Source of the DNA: DAOPJM01 sp964490325
Lineage (GTDB): Bacteria > Bacillota > Clostridia > Christensenellales > CAG-138
DNA length: 64,000 nt
Reading direction: 5' to 3'
Assembly: GCA_964490325.1 (NCBI GenBank)
Contig: CAZBBX010000001.1
Location: forward strand, 62,001 to 126,000
This document shows, one piece after another, positions 17,920 to 26,150 of the stretch. The notes beneath the pieces are model-generated. The model saw nothing but the letters and a program-made list of their open reading frames with translations. It made no database searches and was not told the DNA's origin. Position numbers and translations under genes: made by a program. How positions within the stretch are numbered: position 1 is the stretch's first letter; each line of letters begins with the position of its first letter.

Positions 17920-18609
17920 TTATGCCGTTCTTATCTCAAACTTGTAGCCCACGCCCCAGACGGTCTTAAGCTGCCAGCTTTCGCTTTCGCCGATCTTTTC
18001 GCGGATGCGCTTGACGTGGACGTCGACGGTTCGGGAATCGCCGAAGAAATCAAAGCCCCACACCTGCTCCAGCAGTTGTTCGCGTGTGAACACCTTGCCG
18101 GAGTGCGAGGCAAGAAAGTACAGCAGTTCGATCTCCTTGGGCGGCATCTCCAGCTGTTCGCCATTAAGCGTCACGGAATAGTTTTCCAAGGAAATGATCA
18201 GTCCATCCAAATTGATGCAGCGCTCTTGATCGGCCTGCGGCAGAGCACGCCGCAGCACCGCCTTGATGCGTGCTACCAGCTCGTTGGAGTCGAAGGGCTT
18301 TGCTACATAATCATCTGCACCCAGTTCCAAGCCGCGCACGCGCTCTCCTGTGTCCCCCTTGGCAGTCAACATGATGACAGGGGTCACGCTCTCCTGCCGA
18401 ATATCGTGCAGAATGGACCAGCCGTCGCGCCCCGGCAGCATGATGTCCAGTACGACCAGCGTCGGCTTGACCGCACGGAACGTACTGAGCGCATCGTAAC
18501 CCGTGGAGCAGGTATACACCATAAAGCCTGCCTTTTTTAGGTACAGCTCAATGATTGCAACTATGTTGCGGTCATCATCGATCACCAGAATGGAATTATT
18601 GCAATCCAT
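17920..18609 (-). CDS. OmpR/PhoB-family response regulator
   Basis: 229 residues: a receiver domain with the acidic pocket DDD (11-13), phospho-acceptor Asp55 in VVLDIMLPG and Lys in MLTAKGD, then a winged-helix DNA-binding domain with the recognition segment FFGDSRTVDVHVKRIREKIG. AAAGGAGGAG stands just before the ATG. Partner of the following kinase; probable regulator of the operon and htrA. Confidence 0.95.
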   Translation of the reverse strand: MDCNNSILVIDDDRNIVAIIELYLKKAGFMVYTCSTGYDALSTFRAVKPTLVVLDIMLPGRDGWSILHDIRQESVTPVIMLTAKGDTGERVRGLELGADDYVAKPFDSNELVARIKAVLRRALPQADQERCINLDGLIISLENYSVTLNGEQLEMPPKEIELLYFLASHSGKVFTREQLLEQVWGFDFFGDSRTVDVHVKRIREKIGESESWQLKTVWGVGYKFEIRTA

Positions 18610-18633
18610 ACGCTCCTCCTTTGCTTGAGGCGA

Positions 18634-19044
18634 TCATTCGTCCGCCTCTTCCACCGTCACGCCGTTTTTTAGGAGTAATTCGGCCGTTATGCCATATCCC
18701 CCCGTAAGTTTGCCCGAAAAGCTGCCGTCATAGACCCTGCCGCAGCCGCATGAGGGGCTGCGAGCCTTGAGGATCGCCCGATCGGCTCCGTAGAGACGCG
18801 CAAGCCGCAGCGTTTCCTCCGCTCCCAATTGAAAAGCCGCGGTAACATCCTTTCCCTCCCGTGTTATCACCCGTAAGCCCCTGCGTTCGGCGGGACAGCG
18901 CGGGGTCGGAAGGCCGCCCAGCACCTCGGGGCAAACAGGGATCGCCTTTCCTTCGGATACAAGCTTCTGTATCCTGTCGCTCTGCTTTGCGGCTCCGTCA
19001 TAGCGGCAACGAAAGCCCGCCAGACAAGCGCTGACCAAAATCAT
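18634..19044 (-). CDS. DUF523 family protein
   Basis: The start at 19044 (MILVSACLAGFRCRYDG) gives 136 residues, in line with the family; the longer open frame upstream overlaps the promoter. Conserved features are SACLAG.RCRYDG, PVCPEVLGGLPTPR and the Cys-rich KARSPSCGCG. The function of DUF523 is not established; the conserved Cys residues suggest metal or Fe-S binding (inference). It precedes the response regulator by 24 nt and may be the first gene of that operon. Confidence 0.85.
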   Translation of the reverse strand: MILVSACLAGFRCRYDGAAKQSDRIQKLVSEGKAIPVCPEVLGGLPTPRCPAERRGLRVITREGKDVTAAFQLGAEETLRLARLYGADRAILKARSPSCGCGRVYDGSFSGKLTGGYGITAELLLKNGVTVEEADE

Positions 19045-19073
19045 ACATACCCTCACATTTCTATACAAAATAT

Positions 19074-19102
19074 ACTTTACCACAAAGCCGTTTTTTTGTC
19101 CA
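19074..19102 (-). promoter_or_regulatory. Promoter upstream of the DUF523/two-component operon
   Basis: On the minus strand TGGACA (19102-19097) and TAAAGT (19079-19074) are separated by 17 bp, 29 nt before the DUF523 start. Confidence 0.55.
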
Positions 19103-19215
19103 TAGTTTAATACTGACCGAAACGCCCCGTATCGCTGCACATCTTGCTCTGTAAAGGAGAATTTACGCTAATCTTGTTAGAAAGGATGCTCCTTTTGATG
19201 GAACGAGTCGTTTAA

Positions 19216-19250
19216 GGCCGAAGCAGCTCTCTGCCTCGGCCTCGCGGTTT
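19216..19250. terminator. Hairpin in the 274-bp gap downstream of the uridine phosphorylase gene
   Basis: Stem 19216-19226 with 19231-19241 (one mismatch) and a CTCT loop; the T-rich stretch lies on the plus-strand side. It probably ends udp transcription. Nothing else is recognisable between 19103 and 19318 except a small AAAGGA/TCCTTT hairpin at 19181-19195. Confidence 0.5.
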
Positions 19251-19318
19251 TATTTTGCATCGTTATACGGATGCTGTCCACATAGATGAGCAGTTCGTGC
19301 ATCCGCTGTGCAGCAAAG

Positions 19319-20110
19319 CTATTGCGTATCCCTTTGCCACAGACGATAGATCGCCTCGCAGCCCAGCTTTGACAGGCGCTCGATATTGTCCCTGCCATGT
19401 TCCAGCCCTGCCTGCGGATCAAATTGTCCGCTCTGCCCCGATACCTCGCAGCAGTTGTCCAAGCATACCGCCATGCCTCCTGCCCGCAGACCCCAAACGC
19501 GTGCCAAAACAAAGATGATGCTTGCTTCCATTTCCGCTCCAACCACGTTCAAACGCTTGAGATCCTCAAAGCGATTCGCCCAATCCGACTGCCAATAGTT
19601 GTTAAAAGAGCTGCCCGGCCGCGCATGAGACGCATAGAAGGTGTCGGCAGATCTGGTGGTGCCCACATGGTGTGCATAGCCCAACGCCTTTGCAGCTTCG
19701 ACCGCAGCCAGAACGGTCTCGTAGGAGGCGACCGCAGGAAACTCCAAGGGCGCATACGCCAAACTTGCGCCATCGTAACGGCAGGCGGAATCAAAGATCA
19801 CCATGTCTCCATTCTTCACATACTCCACAAACGTTCCGCAGGTCCCAATGCGAAGGAATGTATTTGCTCCGCAGCGAGCCAATTCCTCCATGGCGATGCC
19901 CGTAGACGGACAGCCGATCCCCGTGCTGACGCAGCTGATCGGTACACCTTTGTATTTGCCTGTATAGCTCACATACTCGCGGTTGTCCGCGACCTTGTGC
20001 GCCTCGTCCCAATAGCTTGCAACGATCGGCACGCGTTTGGGATCGCCCGGCAGAAGCACATAGGGAGCGATGTCTCCGTCATTGATTGCAAGATGATACT
20101 GATACGCCAT
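19319..20110 (-). CDS. udp: Uridine phosphorylase-like nucleoside phosphorylase
   Basis: Phosphorolysis of uridine (or a related nucleoside) to base and ribose-1-phosphate. The start at 20110 has AAAGGTGA at good distance; an ATG 6 nt further up is too close to it. The 263 residues carry the phosphate loop LLPGDPKRVP, GIGCPSTGIAMEEL, RIGTCGT and the ribose-binding VVGAEMEAS typical of the PNP/UDP family. Purine or other nucleoside specificity cannot be excluded. Monocistronic, with its own promoter. Confidence 0.88.
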   Translation of the reverse strand: MAYQYHLAINDGDIAPYVLLPGDPKRVPIVASYWDEAHKVADNREYVSYTGKYKGVPISCVSTGIGCPSTGIAMEELARCGANTFLRIGTCGTFVEYVKNGDMVIFDSACRYDGASLAYAPLEFPAVASYETVLAAVEAAKALGYAHHVGTTRSADTFYASHARPGSSFNNYWQSDWANRFEDLKRLNVVGAEMEASIIFVLARVWGLRAGGMAVCLDNCCEVSGQSGQFDPQAGLEHGRDNIERLSKLGCEAIYRLWQRDTQ

Positions 20111-20138
20111 ATTCATTCACCTTTCTTCATTTTTCTGT

Positions 20139-20167
20139 ATTGTAGCGCGCTTTATTGCCTTTGGCAA
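20139..20167 (-). promoter_or_regulatory. Promoter of udp
   Basis: Minus-strand TTGCCA (20167-20162), 17 bp, TACAAT (20144-20139). The -35 is part of a small palindrome TTGCC-AAA-GGCAA. Confidence 0.7.
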
Positions 20168-20230
20168 GCATTCTTCTATGGAAAACAGTTTCTTCTCTCC
20201 TGTCAGTCTCCTTTGTAAAATCCAAAACGC

Positions 20231-20259
20231 TTGCAGTGCGATCCGAACGGCTGTATACT
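20231..20259 (+). promoter_or_regulatory. Promoter giving a leaderless glycosylase mRNA
   Basis: TTGCAG (20231-20236), 17 bp, TATACT (20254-20259). The expected transcription start, 7 nt past the -10, is the A of the ATG at 20266. No Shine-Dalgarno sequence precedes that ATG. Confidence 0.7.
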
Positions 20260-20265
20260 TATAGT

Positions 20266-21075
20266 ATGGATAGAACATCGGAACTTTTTCCCTGCTGCAG
20301 TGACCTAAGAATGATCGCCGACAGCGGACAGTGCTTTCGTCTGCACGAAACGGCGGAAGCCTTTGTAGCGCCCTCGGGGGAGCGGCTGCTCTTGCTGAAA
20401 AAGGACGCTGAGCGCTTGGCTTCTGTGGACATGGACGCGGATACGCTTGCCTATTGGCAGCGGTATTTTGACATGGACACGGATTATGAATCGCTGCGAG
20501 CAGCAGCGGATCCTTTTGATACCTATCTTTGCGCTGCCGCTGAAGCAGGCTGCGGTCTGCGCATCCTCAGGCAGGAACCCTTTGAAACGCTCATCAGTTT
20601 CATCCTTTCCACACGCAAGAACATCCCCGCCATTCGCGGTTCGGTGGAGGCGCTGTGCAGGCGTTTCGGAAGACCTCTTTCCAACGAAGTATATGCGTTT
20701 CCTACCCCCGCCGCGCTTGCCGCAGCGTCCATAGAGGAGCTGAACGCCTGTTCGCTGGGCTATCGCAGCCGCTATGTGAAGGAGACTGCGGAGCGCATTG
20801 CCCTGCATATGCCCGACCTGACCCTGCTTGCTGCGCTGCCCGACGACGAGCTGATCGCCGCTCTGTCCGAGTTGTCTGGCGTTGGGATCAAGGTCGCGTC
20901 CTGCGTGGCCCTGTTTGCCTACCATCGGTTGGACGCCTTTCCCCGTGATGTATGGATGGAGCGAGTGCTTGCACGCCACTATGCCGATGGCTTCCCGTAT
21001 GCGCGTTATGCGGGCTTTGCAGGTCTGATGCAGCAGTATCTGTTTCGGTATGCCCGAACGGAGGGGCTTGCATAG
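20266..21075 (+). CDS. ogg: OGG1-like 8-oxoguanine DNA glycosylase/AP lyase (HhH-GPD)
   Basis: Base-excision repair enzyme. The 269 residues show an OGG N-terminal domain and an HhH-GPD fold: LISFILSTRKNIPAI, SLGYRSRYV, the helix-hairpin-helix LSGVGIKVASC with Lys209, and Asp228 in DAFPRDVW. Lys209 and Asp228 match the Schiff-base lysine and catalytic aspartate of OGG1, so it should be bifunctional. The start at 20266 is the only plausible one: no ribosome binding site exists, and the promoter places the first RNA base on the ATG. Upstream in-frame codons lie within the promoter. Confidence 0.88.
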   Translation: MDRTSELFPCCSDLRMIADSGQCFRLHETAEAFVAPSGERLLLLKKDAERLASVDMDADTLAYWQRYFDMDTDYESLRAAADPFDTYLCAAAEAGCGLRILRQEPFETLISFILSTRKNIPAIRGSVEALCRRFGRPLSNEVYAFPTPAALAAASIEELNACSLGYRSRYVKETAERIALHMPDLTLLAALPDDELIAALSELSGVGIKVASCVALFAYHRLDAFPRDVWMERVLARHYADGFPYARYAGFAGLMQQYLFRYARTEGLA

Positions 21076-21228
21076 CAGCTAAAAGCACGCTTCATGTGAC
21101 TCCTTAACGGATTTTTCGGATTAAATGACAAATATTTGTAATATCTTGAAAAAACGCAACTTTTCATTTTCATTTATGGTATTATAGGTACAGAGTTCAA
21201 AAAATGTTCATAAAGGAGAATGGATACT

Positions 21229-22209
21229 ATGAAAAAGCTTTTGAGTGTGATCTTGGCGATGGTCCTTCTGCTTGGCGCCGTCGCGTTATTGCCGCAGGCG
21301 CAAAGTTCTGCAGAAACGGTTATCGCAAACGGAAGCGTCAACACGTCAAAGCTGAATATGCGCACGGGTGCAAGCACCAAGTACAGTATCGTAGTGACAC
21401 TTGCAAAGGGTGACGCCGTGAAGGTGCTGGACATTTCCGCCAACTGGCTGAAAGTTGAAGTCACCGCGACCGGCAAGACCGGCTATGTATATGGTCCGTA
21501 TATCACGCTGACCGCCGATGGTACGCTGGGTCTTGGCAGAACGACAGGCAATGTTCACCTTCGTCAGCAGGCCACCAAAAACAGCACCAGCTTGGAGATT
21601 CTGAAGACCAACAGCGGTCTTACACTGCTTGGTACCGCGTCCAACGGCTGGTATCAGGTCAAGGTGCTGGCAAGCGGCAAGACCGGCTATGTATCCAATA
21701 AATACGTAAGCTATGTGAGCAAGGCGCTAAAGGGCAGCACCGTCACCCCTACCCCCTCCGGCTCCACCACTCCCACAGCCACCCCGTCCTCAACAGTCCT
21801 GTCGGGTAAGGTCGGCCGCATCAATGGTGAACGCGTCAACCTGCGCAAGGGACCGTCCACCTCGTATGACAGTATTGCCAAGCTGACCAAGGATACCGCC
21901 GTGACCATCATAGCACAAAGCGGCAAGTGGTATCAGGTCAAGGTGGATTCTACGGGCAAGGAAGGCTATGTATTTGCCAAGTACGTCACGCTCACTGCTG
22001 AGGAGCTGAAGTTCGACCTGCCTGCCACCATCAACCACGACAACGTGAACCTGCGCAGCGGCCCCTCCACCGGCTTTACGGGGACCACACGCCTTGTGAA
22101 GGACACTGCCGTAACGGTCATTGGTACCTCAGGGAACTGGTTCCACATCAAGGTCGATGCGACCGGCAAAGATGGCTGGGTCTATAAGGACTACGTCAGC
22201 TTTAAGTAA
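21229..22209 (+). CDS. Secreted protein with four bacterial SH3 domains
   Basis: The start at 21229 has AGGAG 10 nt upstream; an in-frame ATG at 21220 overlaps that site. A signal peptide (MKKLLSVILAMVLLL...AQSSA, about residues 1-29) precedes four SH3b repeats (about 35-95, 100-165, 197-260, 266-326), each with a N(L/V)R.G or HLR.Q strand and a GYV or GWV ending. A Thr/Pro/Ser linker separates repeats 2 and 3. SH3b domains bind peptidoglycan peptides, so this is probably a wall-associated exported protein. No catalytic domain is present. Single gene with its own terminator; a TGGTATTAT extended -10-like sequence near 21177 may be its promoter. Confidence 0.88.
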   Translation: MKKLLSVILAMVLLLGAVALLPQAQSSAETVIANGSVNTSKLNMRTGASTKYSIVVTLAKGDAVKVLDISANWLKVEVTATGKTGYVYGPYITLTADGTLGLGRTTGNVHLRQQATKNSTSLEILKTNSGLTLLGTASNGWYQVKVLASGKTGYVSNKYVSYVSKALKGSTVTPTPSGSTTPTATPSSTVLSGKVGRINGERVNLRKGPSTSYDSIAKLTKDTAVTIIAQSGKWYQVKVDSTGKEGYVFAKYVTLTAEELKFDLPATINHDNVNLRSGPSTGFTGTTRLVKDTAVTVIGTSGNWFHIKVDATGKDGWVYKDYVSFK

Positions 22210-22224
22210 TATAAAACGGCTTAG

Positions 22225-22246
22225 GGGCGGCTTCGGCCGCCCTTTT
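22225..22246 (+). terminator. Intrinsic terminator after the SH3-repeat gene
   Basis: A 7-bp GC stem (22225-22231 / 22236-22242) with a TTCG tetraloop and TTTT following. Confidence 0.9.
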
Positions 22247-22336
22247 GCTGTGAACGCGGCATCCGGTTTTCCATTGCGTACACGCTGCGAAATTGATCAT
22301 ATCCCGTTGCTTTTAGACTAAATTTTTGGATCCTCC

Positions 22337-22364
22337 TTGCTTTTTTACTAAGTACTGTTATACT
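22337..22364 (+). promoter_or_regulatory. Candidate promoter for the LRR-dockerin gene
   Basis: TTGCTT (22337-22342), 16 bp, TATACT (22359-22364). It would give a leader of about 170 nt. The rest of the gap 22247-22540 contains no gene; the leader does not match a riboswitch class that I can recognise. Confidence 0.5.
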
Positions 22365-22540
22365 AATAATGGTATTCGAATTGGGCAGGCAATGCATACG
22401 CAAAAGCAGTATCCTTCGTAAAAGCCATGCGCGCCCTTCTTGACGATCATGGCCAATCTCCATCCAATCAAAATTTGTCTGTCCCTACGGCGCCGACGCC
22501 GAAAGCTTATCCCCGATATTATTATAAGGAGAAAACCGCA

Positions 22541-22561
22541 ATGAAACAATTTTGAAAGATC
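22541..22561 (+). other. Interrupted signal-peptide start: ATG with SD, then in-frame TGA
   Basis: AAGGAGA (22526-22532) sits 8 nt before ATG 22541, which reads M-K-Q-F and then TGA at 22553-22555. The same frame continues K-I-M-S-L-L-L into the long LRR open frame. With a Trp codon (TGG) instead of TGA this would be a normal signal peptide beginning MKQFWKIM. The reading frame must therefore restart at ATG 22562, 7 nt after the stop, or is inactive. Confidence 0.8.
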
Positions 22562-25500
22562 ATGTCCCTGCTGCTTGTGGCCCTATTGTTCCTGTGTGTG
22601 TTGCCTGCTTATGTCAAAGCAGCAAGCTACGATGCGGGCGACCTTGCAAAACTCGTTGCCTTTTTGGAGCAGGCCGATGAGGACGGGGTCAAGAATGGCG
22701 AAAAGGCCTTCCTCAATTACGATAAAGACAACCCCTCGACCTTTAAAGCCACCTACAATACCGTCGTGGAATGGAGCAACGGTCGTCTTGTGAAGCTCAT
22801 CCTATCCAATGTGCAGAACACCACCCACAAAGGGCCGCTTGTGGGCGTCTTGGATCTTTCGGGCTGCAGCGAGCTGCAGCGGGTCAACATCAATGACAGC
22901 AAGATCAGCTCCCTCAATTTGAGCGGATGCAGCAAGATGTTTTTGTTAACGCTGTCAAACGCCTGTTTAAGCTCCGTTGACCTGATCGCCTTCCCCGCTA
23001 TCCAATACCTTGATCTGTCGGGCAATCAGCTCACTGCATTGGATGTTTCCGCAAACACCGACCTCGTTCAATTCAGCTGCGAGAACAATCCCCTTACCGC
23101 CCTTGATGTGAGCAAATGCACCAATCTTCAGCTGCTTCGTTTTGCAGGCACGCAGGTCAAAGAAATATCACTTATTAAGAACACTAAGCTTGGCAATCTT
23201 CGAGTCGGCGGCAGCCTCAGCTATCTGGATCTTGGCAAAAACACCAAGCTTGACACGCTGGAGATCTACGGAACGAACATAGCTTCCTTCGACAGCATCG
23301 TCCAGTCCTCGACCGCCTCTCTGCTGACCCTGACCTTGAACACTACAAAGATAAATGCCGTCCCTGCAAGGTATACGGCGCTCACCACGCTCACCCTTAC
23401 GGATAATGCGTACCTCAGCACCGTCGACTTGAGCAAAAGCACCGCGCTCAACAGCGTATATCTTGAGAACAATCCTTCCCTTACCGCTGTCGATTTTAGC
23501 AAGAACACAGCCTTAAAAAAGTTCTATTGCTATAACTCCTTCTTCCCCTCTTTGGATCTTGGCAAGCAAACATTAACCAGCACAAAGATCGAAGGCACGA
23601 AGCTCACGGCGCTGAAAGCAAACTTCACCTGCGGCATGCAAAACGCCTCCGTGGATTTTCGCGTGATCAACGGATACATTGAGAGTGTCAGCAATGGGTA
23701 TTGGATCACACAAAGCGCGGCAGACGCCTGCTGCACCATGTATCTTCGCCCTTATCCCGGTTACCAAACGACGACCGTTCAAACAAGCTACATAAGCGGA
23801 TTTGACTACGATCGCGAGAAACGCAACAGTGCGCAGGGGGATATCGTGTTTGAAGCCTTGGCGGAGGGTCAAAACGATGTTGCGCAGCTTCGCAGCTTCC
23901 TGGATGTCAGGGACGGCAGCGGTATATCCAACGGTTCCAAGACCTCCGCGAGCTATCAAAGCGCACAAAGCAGTACTTGGGATAACATCCACTTTAAACA
24001 TGCGCGACTCTATCGTCTGCTGTACGGAAAGGAAGAAAGCGTATCCGAAGCGGAGAAACTGATAGGTTGTCTGCAGCTGCAGGACGGTACCCTGGCCCTT
24101 GATGAAATTCAGCTTGCTAACAACGCTGTAGACGAGCTTTCTCTGCATGTGAATGGTATCACCACTCTCACTGCGCCAAACAACAAGCTCCATAAGGTGG
24201 ATCTTGGCGCTTCACAGGTCTCGTATCTGGATCTTTCCAACAATCTGCTCACCGAGCTGACGGTGGGTCCCCGTGTTGCCACCTGCTTGCAAACTATCCA
24301 TGTGCAGAACAATCGGCTGACAAGCTTGGATGCTTCCACGTCAGACGTCAGTTATCTCGACTGCTCCAACAATGCCATAACGCTGCTGAAGCTGCCCGAA
24401 GGACAGGTCTTTAGTGAGTTTGATGTTTCAAACAACCGCTTGAGCGGTACCCTTTCCGTTGTTTTGAACGGAGCAAACGGCCAATTCATGCGCGCAAACA
24501 CCTTGGGCAATCTGCTGAATGATGTTTGCTATATTCGCAATGACAACCGTATGCATGTGTCTGCAACAGAAGGCGGAGCAGTCGGTATGAAGTATGGGCT
24601 GTCCTTCAACGACGACTCTGCCGATGACTTCCTTACGCTGGAGGCCTATGAATGCACAGGCTGCTTCCTGGGCTGGTATATTGACGGCAAACTTTACAGT
24701 GAGGAGACCCGCATCACCCTCCCCATCACCGACACCTTGGAGGCGGAGGCTAAGTTCATCGCGCTGAGCGACGAGCAGTTGGCGCTGCGTACCTTCTTTG
24801 AACAAAGCAGCTCCGCAGGAAGCAATGGCACAAAGCTGTTTGGCACGGGCTATATGGCCAACGATCCCGAGAGCTGGAGCGGCGTGGGTATGGAGAACGG
24901 CCGCGTTACCGCGCTGCAGTTCTCCGCTTCCAAAGCCCTGACAGGCACGTTGGATCTAACAGGCTTTGACGCACTTTGCTCCTTGGATATTACCAACTGC
25001 AAACTAAGCGCTCTGACGCTTTGCGGGTGCAGCTCCCTGCAGACGCTCTTGGCGGACGGAAACAAGCTGACTACGCTGGATCTAACGGATTGCAATGGGT
25101 TGACGAAGCTGACGATCAGCGGAAATCCCCTCATCGACTTTGCTGCGCATCCCGAAGCTGCAGGCTACGGAAGCATTCATCTTACCGCGCAGGAAGGCGG
25201 TCGCTTGAACGTTGCTTTTGATGCTGCGGAAGATCTGTTCACCGCAGCTGCAGTCGCCAACGCCAACGCCGAGTTCCTGTCCTGGACGATCAATGGAGAG
25301 GAAGCGGCCTATGCACAGACGGATCTTGCTATTGCTGCCGCGACAGACAAGAACGCAGTGGCTGCCTTCCGTATCCTGTTCCTGTACGGCGATGCGGATT
25401 GCAACAACGCGGTCAATGCAGGCGATGCAGCGGCCATCCTGCGAAGCACCGTCAAGATCCTGCCTCTGACGGAGGACGGCCTGCGCAACGCTGATGTGGA

Positions 25501-25588
25501 TGGTCAGCCCGGCGTTAATGCTGCCGACGCTGCCTGCATCCTGCGTTACACGGTTAAGCTGCTCAGCGCCTTGCCCGTCGGCGATTGA
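22562..25588 (+). CDS. Secreted leucine-rich-repeat protein with C-terminal dockerin
   Basis: 1008 residues from ATG 22562. A hydrophobic export signal (about 1-20, ending VKA) lacks the usual positive N-region because of the upstream stop codon. Two LRR blocks follow (about 95-360 and 510-660) with units such as LDLSGNQLTALDVS and LDCSNNAITLLKL, then an InlB-like beta module (about 680-740), a third short LRR block (about 790-870), another beta module, and a dockerin (about 945-1005) with two Ca-binding loops beginning DADCNNAVNAGDA and DVDGQPGVNAADA. The family suggests protein or glycan binding; the dockerin should dock onto a cohesin, none of which is in this window. It may be a recent pseudogene or be expressed by translational restart. 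Confidence 0.82.
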   Translation: MSLLLVALLFLCVLPAYVKAASYDAGDLAKLVAFLEQADEDGVKNGEKAFLNYDKDNPSTFKATYNTVVEWSNGRLVKLILSNVQNTTHKGPLVGVLDLSGCSELQRVNINDSKISSLNLSGCSKMFLLTLSNACLSSVDLIAFPAIQYLDLSGNQLTALDVSANTDLVQFSCENNPLTALDVSKCTNLQLLRFAGTQVKEISLIKNTKLGNLRVGGSLSYLDLGKNTKLDTLEIYGTNIASFDSIVQSSTASLLTLTLNTTKINAVPARYTALTTLTLTDNAYLSTVDLSKSTALNSVYLENNPSLTAVDFSKNTALKKFYCYNSFFPSLDLGKQTLTSTKIEGTKLTALKANFTCGMQNASVDFRVINGYIESVSNGYWITQSAADACCTMYLRPYPGYQTTTVQTSYISGFDYDREKRNSAQGDIVFEALAEGQNDVAQLRSFLDVRDGSGISNGSKTSASYQSAQSSTWDNIHFKHARLYRLLYGKEESVSEAEKLIGCLQLQDGTLALDEIQLANNAVDELSLHVNGITTLTAPNNKLHKVDLGASQVSYLDLSNNLLTELTVGPRVATCLQTIHVQNNRLTSLDASTSDVSYLDCSNNAITLLKLPEGQVFSEFDVSNNRLSGTLSVVLNGANGQFMRANTLGNLLNDVCYIRNDNRMHVSATEGGAVGMKYGLSFNDDSADDFLTLEAYECTGCFLGWYIDGKLYSEETRITLPITDTLEAEAKFIALSDEQLALRTFFEQSSSAGSNGTKLFGTGYMANDPESWSGVGMENGRVTALQFSASKALTGTLDLTGFDALCSLDITNCKLSALTLCGCSSLQTLLADGNKLTTLDLTDCNGLTKLTISGNPLIDFAAHPEAAGYGSIHLTAQEGGRLNVAFDAAEDLFTAAAVANANAEFLSWTINGEEAAYAQTDLAIAAATDKNAVAAFRILFLYGDADCNNAVNAGDAAAILRSTVKILPLTEDGLRNADVDGQPGVNAADAACILRYTVKLLSALPVGD

Positions 25589-25610
25589 TCCTTTCAAACG
25601 AATCCTGACT

Positions 25611-25645
25611 GCGGGGCGGATCTTTTCCGTCCCGCTTTCATTTTT
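25611..25645 (+). terminator. Intrinsic terminator after the LRR-dockerin gene
   Basis: 10-bp stem (25611-25620 / 25626-25635, one G-T pair), 5-nt loop, then TTTCATTTTT. Confidence 0.88.
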
Positions 25646-25658
25646 AAGCGCCTATTTG

Positions 25659-25667
25659 CATAATCTA
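25659..25667 (+). promoter_or_regulatory. Mother-cell sigma factor-like -10 element before cwlJ
   Basis: CATAATCTA fits the CATAnnnTA pattern of sigma-K (and partly sigma-E) -10 elements. A CATTTTT stretch about 13 bp upstream could serve as -35. No sigma-A type promoter is visible in this 100-bp gap. Confidence 0.35.
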
Positions 25668-25689
25668 AGGGCAATAAGGAGGCGCTCTT

Positions 25690-26133
25690 ATGGCATATTC
25701 CGATCGTGAACTGCTTGCAAGGCTGATCCAGTGTGAAGCGGGCGGTGAAGGGGACGATGGCATGAAGGCCGTTGCCACCGTGGTCATGAATCGCGTCCGT
25801 CAAACGAGCGGGGAGTATTCCCGCATCAGTCAGGGCGGAAATCTGCGAAACATCGTTTTTCAAAAAGGACAGTTCGACTGTGCCTCCGAGACGATCGGGG
25901 GCTCTTACAACGCGCAAAACCTATACAACATGCGGCCCGAAGCCATCCATTATGCTATAGCGGATTGGGCGCTTGCGGGAAACGTTCTGTTGGGACTTGG
26001 CAAGGCCTTGTGGTTCTATAATCCCTATACCGCTGCCTGCCGCAACTTCTTCCCCTCCGACGTGGGCGTCATCAACACAAAGATCAACCAGCACTGCTTT
26101 TATGACCCAACACAAAAATATCAAAGCACCTAA
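25690..26133 (+). CDS. cwlJ: Spore cortex hydrolase, CwlJ/SleB (Hydrolase_2) family
   Basis: 147 residues without signal peptide, forming the SleB/CwlJ catalytic domain alone: LLARLIQCEAGGEGDDGM with the catalytic Glu, AVATVVMNRV, NIVFQKGQFDC, and the C-terminal ALWFYNP...C..FFP. The absence of a signal peptide and the short length match CwlJ rather than SleB. CwlJ degrades spore cortex at germination after Ca-dipicolinate release. AAGGAGG precedes the ATG. The next gene 17 nt downstream resembles gerQ, the known CwlJ partner. Confidence 0.85.
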   Translation: MAYSDRELLARLIQCEAGGEGDDGMKAVATVVMNRVRQTSGEYSRISQGGNLRNIVFQKGQFDCASETIGGSYNAQNLYNMRPEAIHYAIADWALAGNVLLGLGKALWFYNPYTAACRNFFPSDVGVINTKINQHCFYDPTQKYQST

Positions 26134-26150
26134 TAAAGGAGGTATGTTCA

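Noticed and set aside
19177..19542. Separate minus-strand protein in the gap beside udp
   Set aside because: The open frame is mostly antisense or out of frame to udp, has no ribosome binding site, and its product is low-complexity without family features.
22365..22540. Riboswitch (cyclic-di-GMP type) in the long leader of the LRR-dockerin gene
   Set aside because: A stretch near 22400 has some ACGCAAAAGC-like bases, but the conserved core and paired arms of that class are not present. I see no other known riboswitch pattern.
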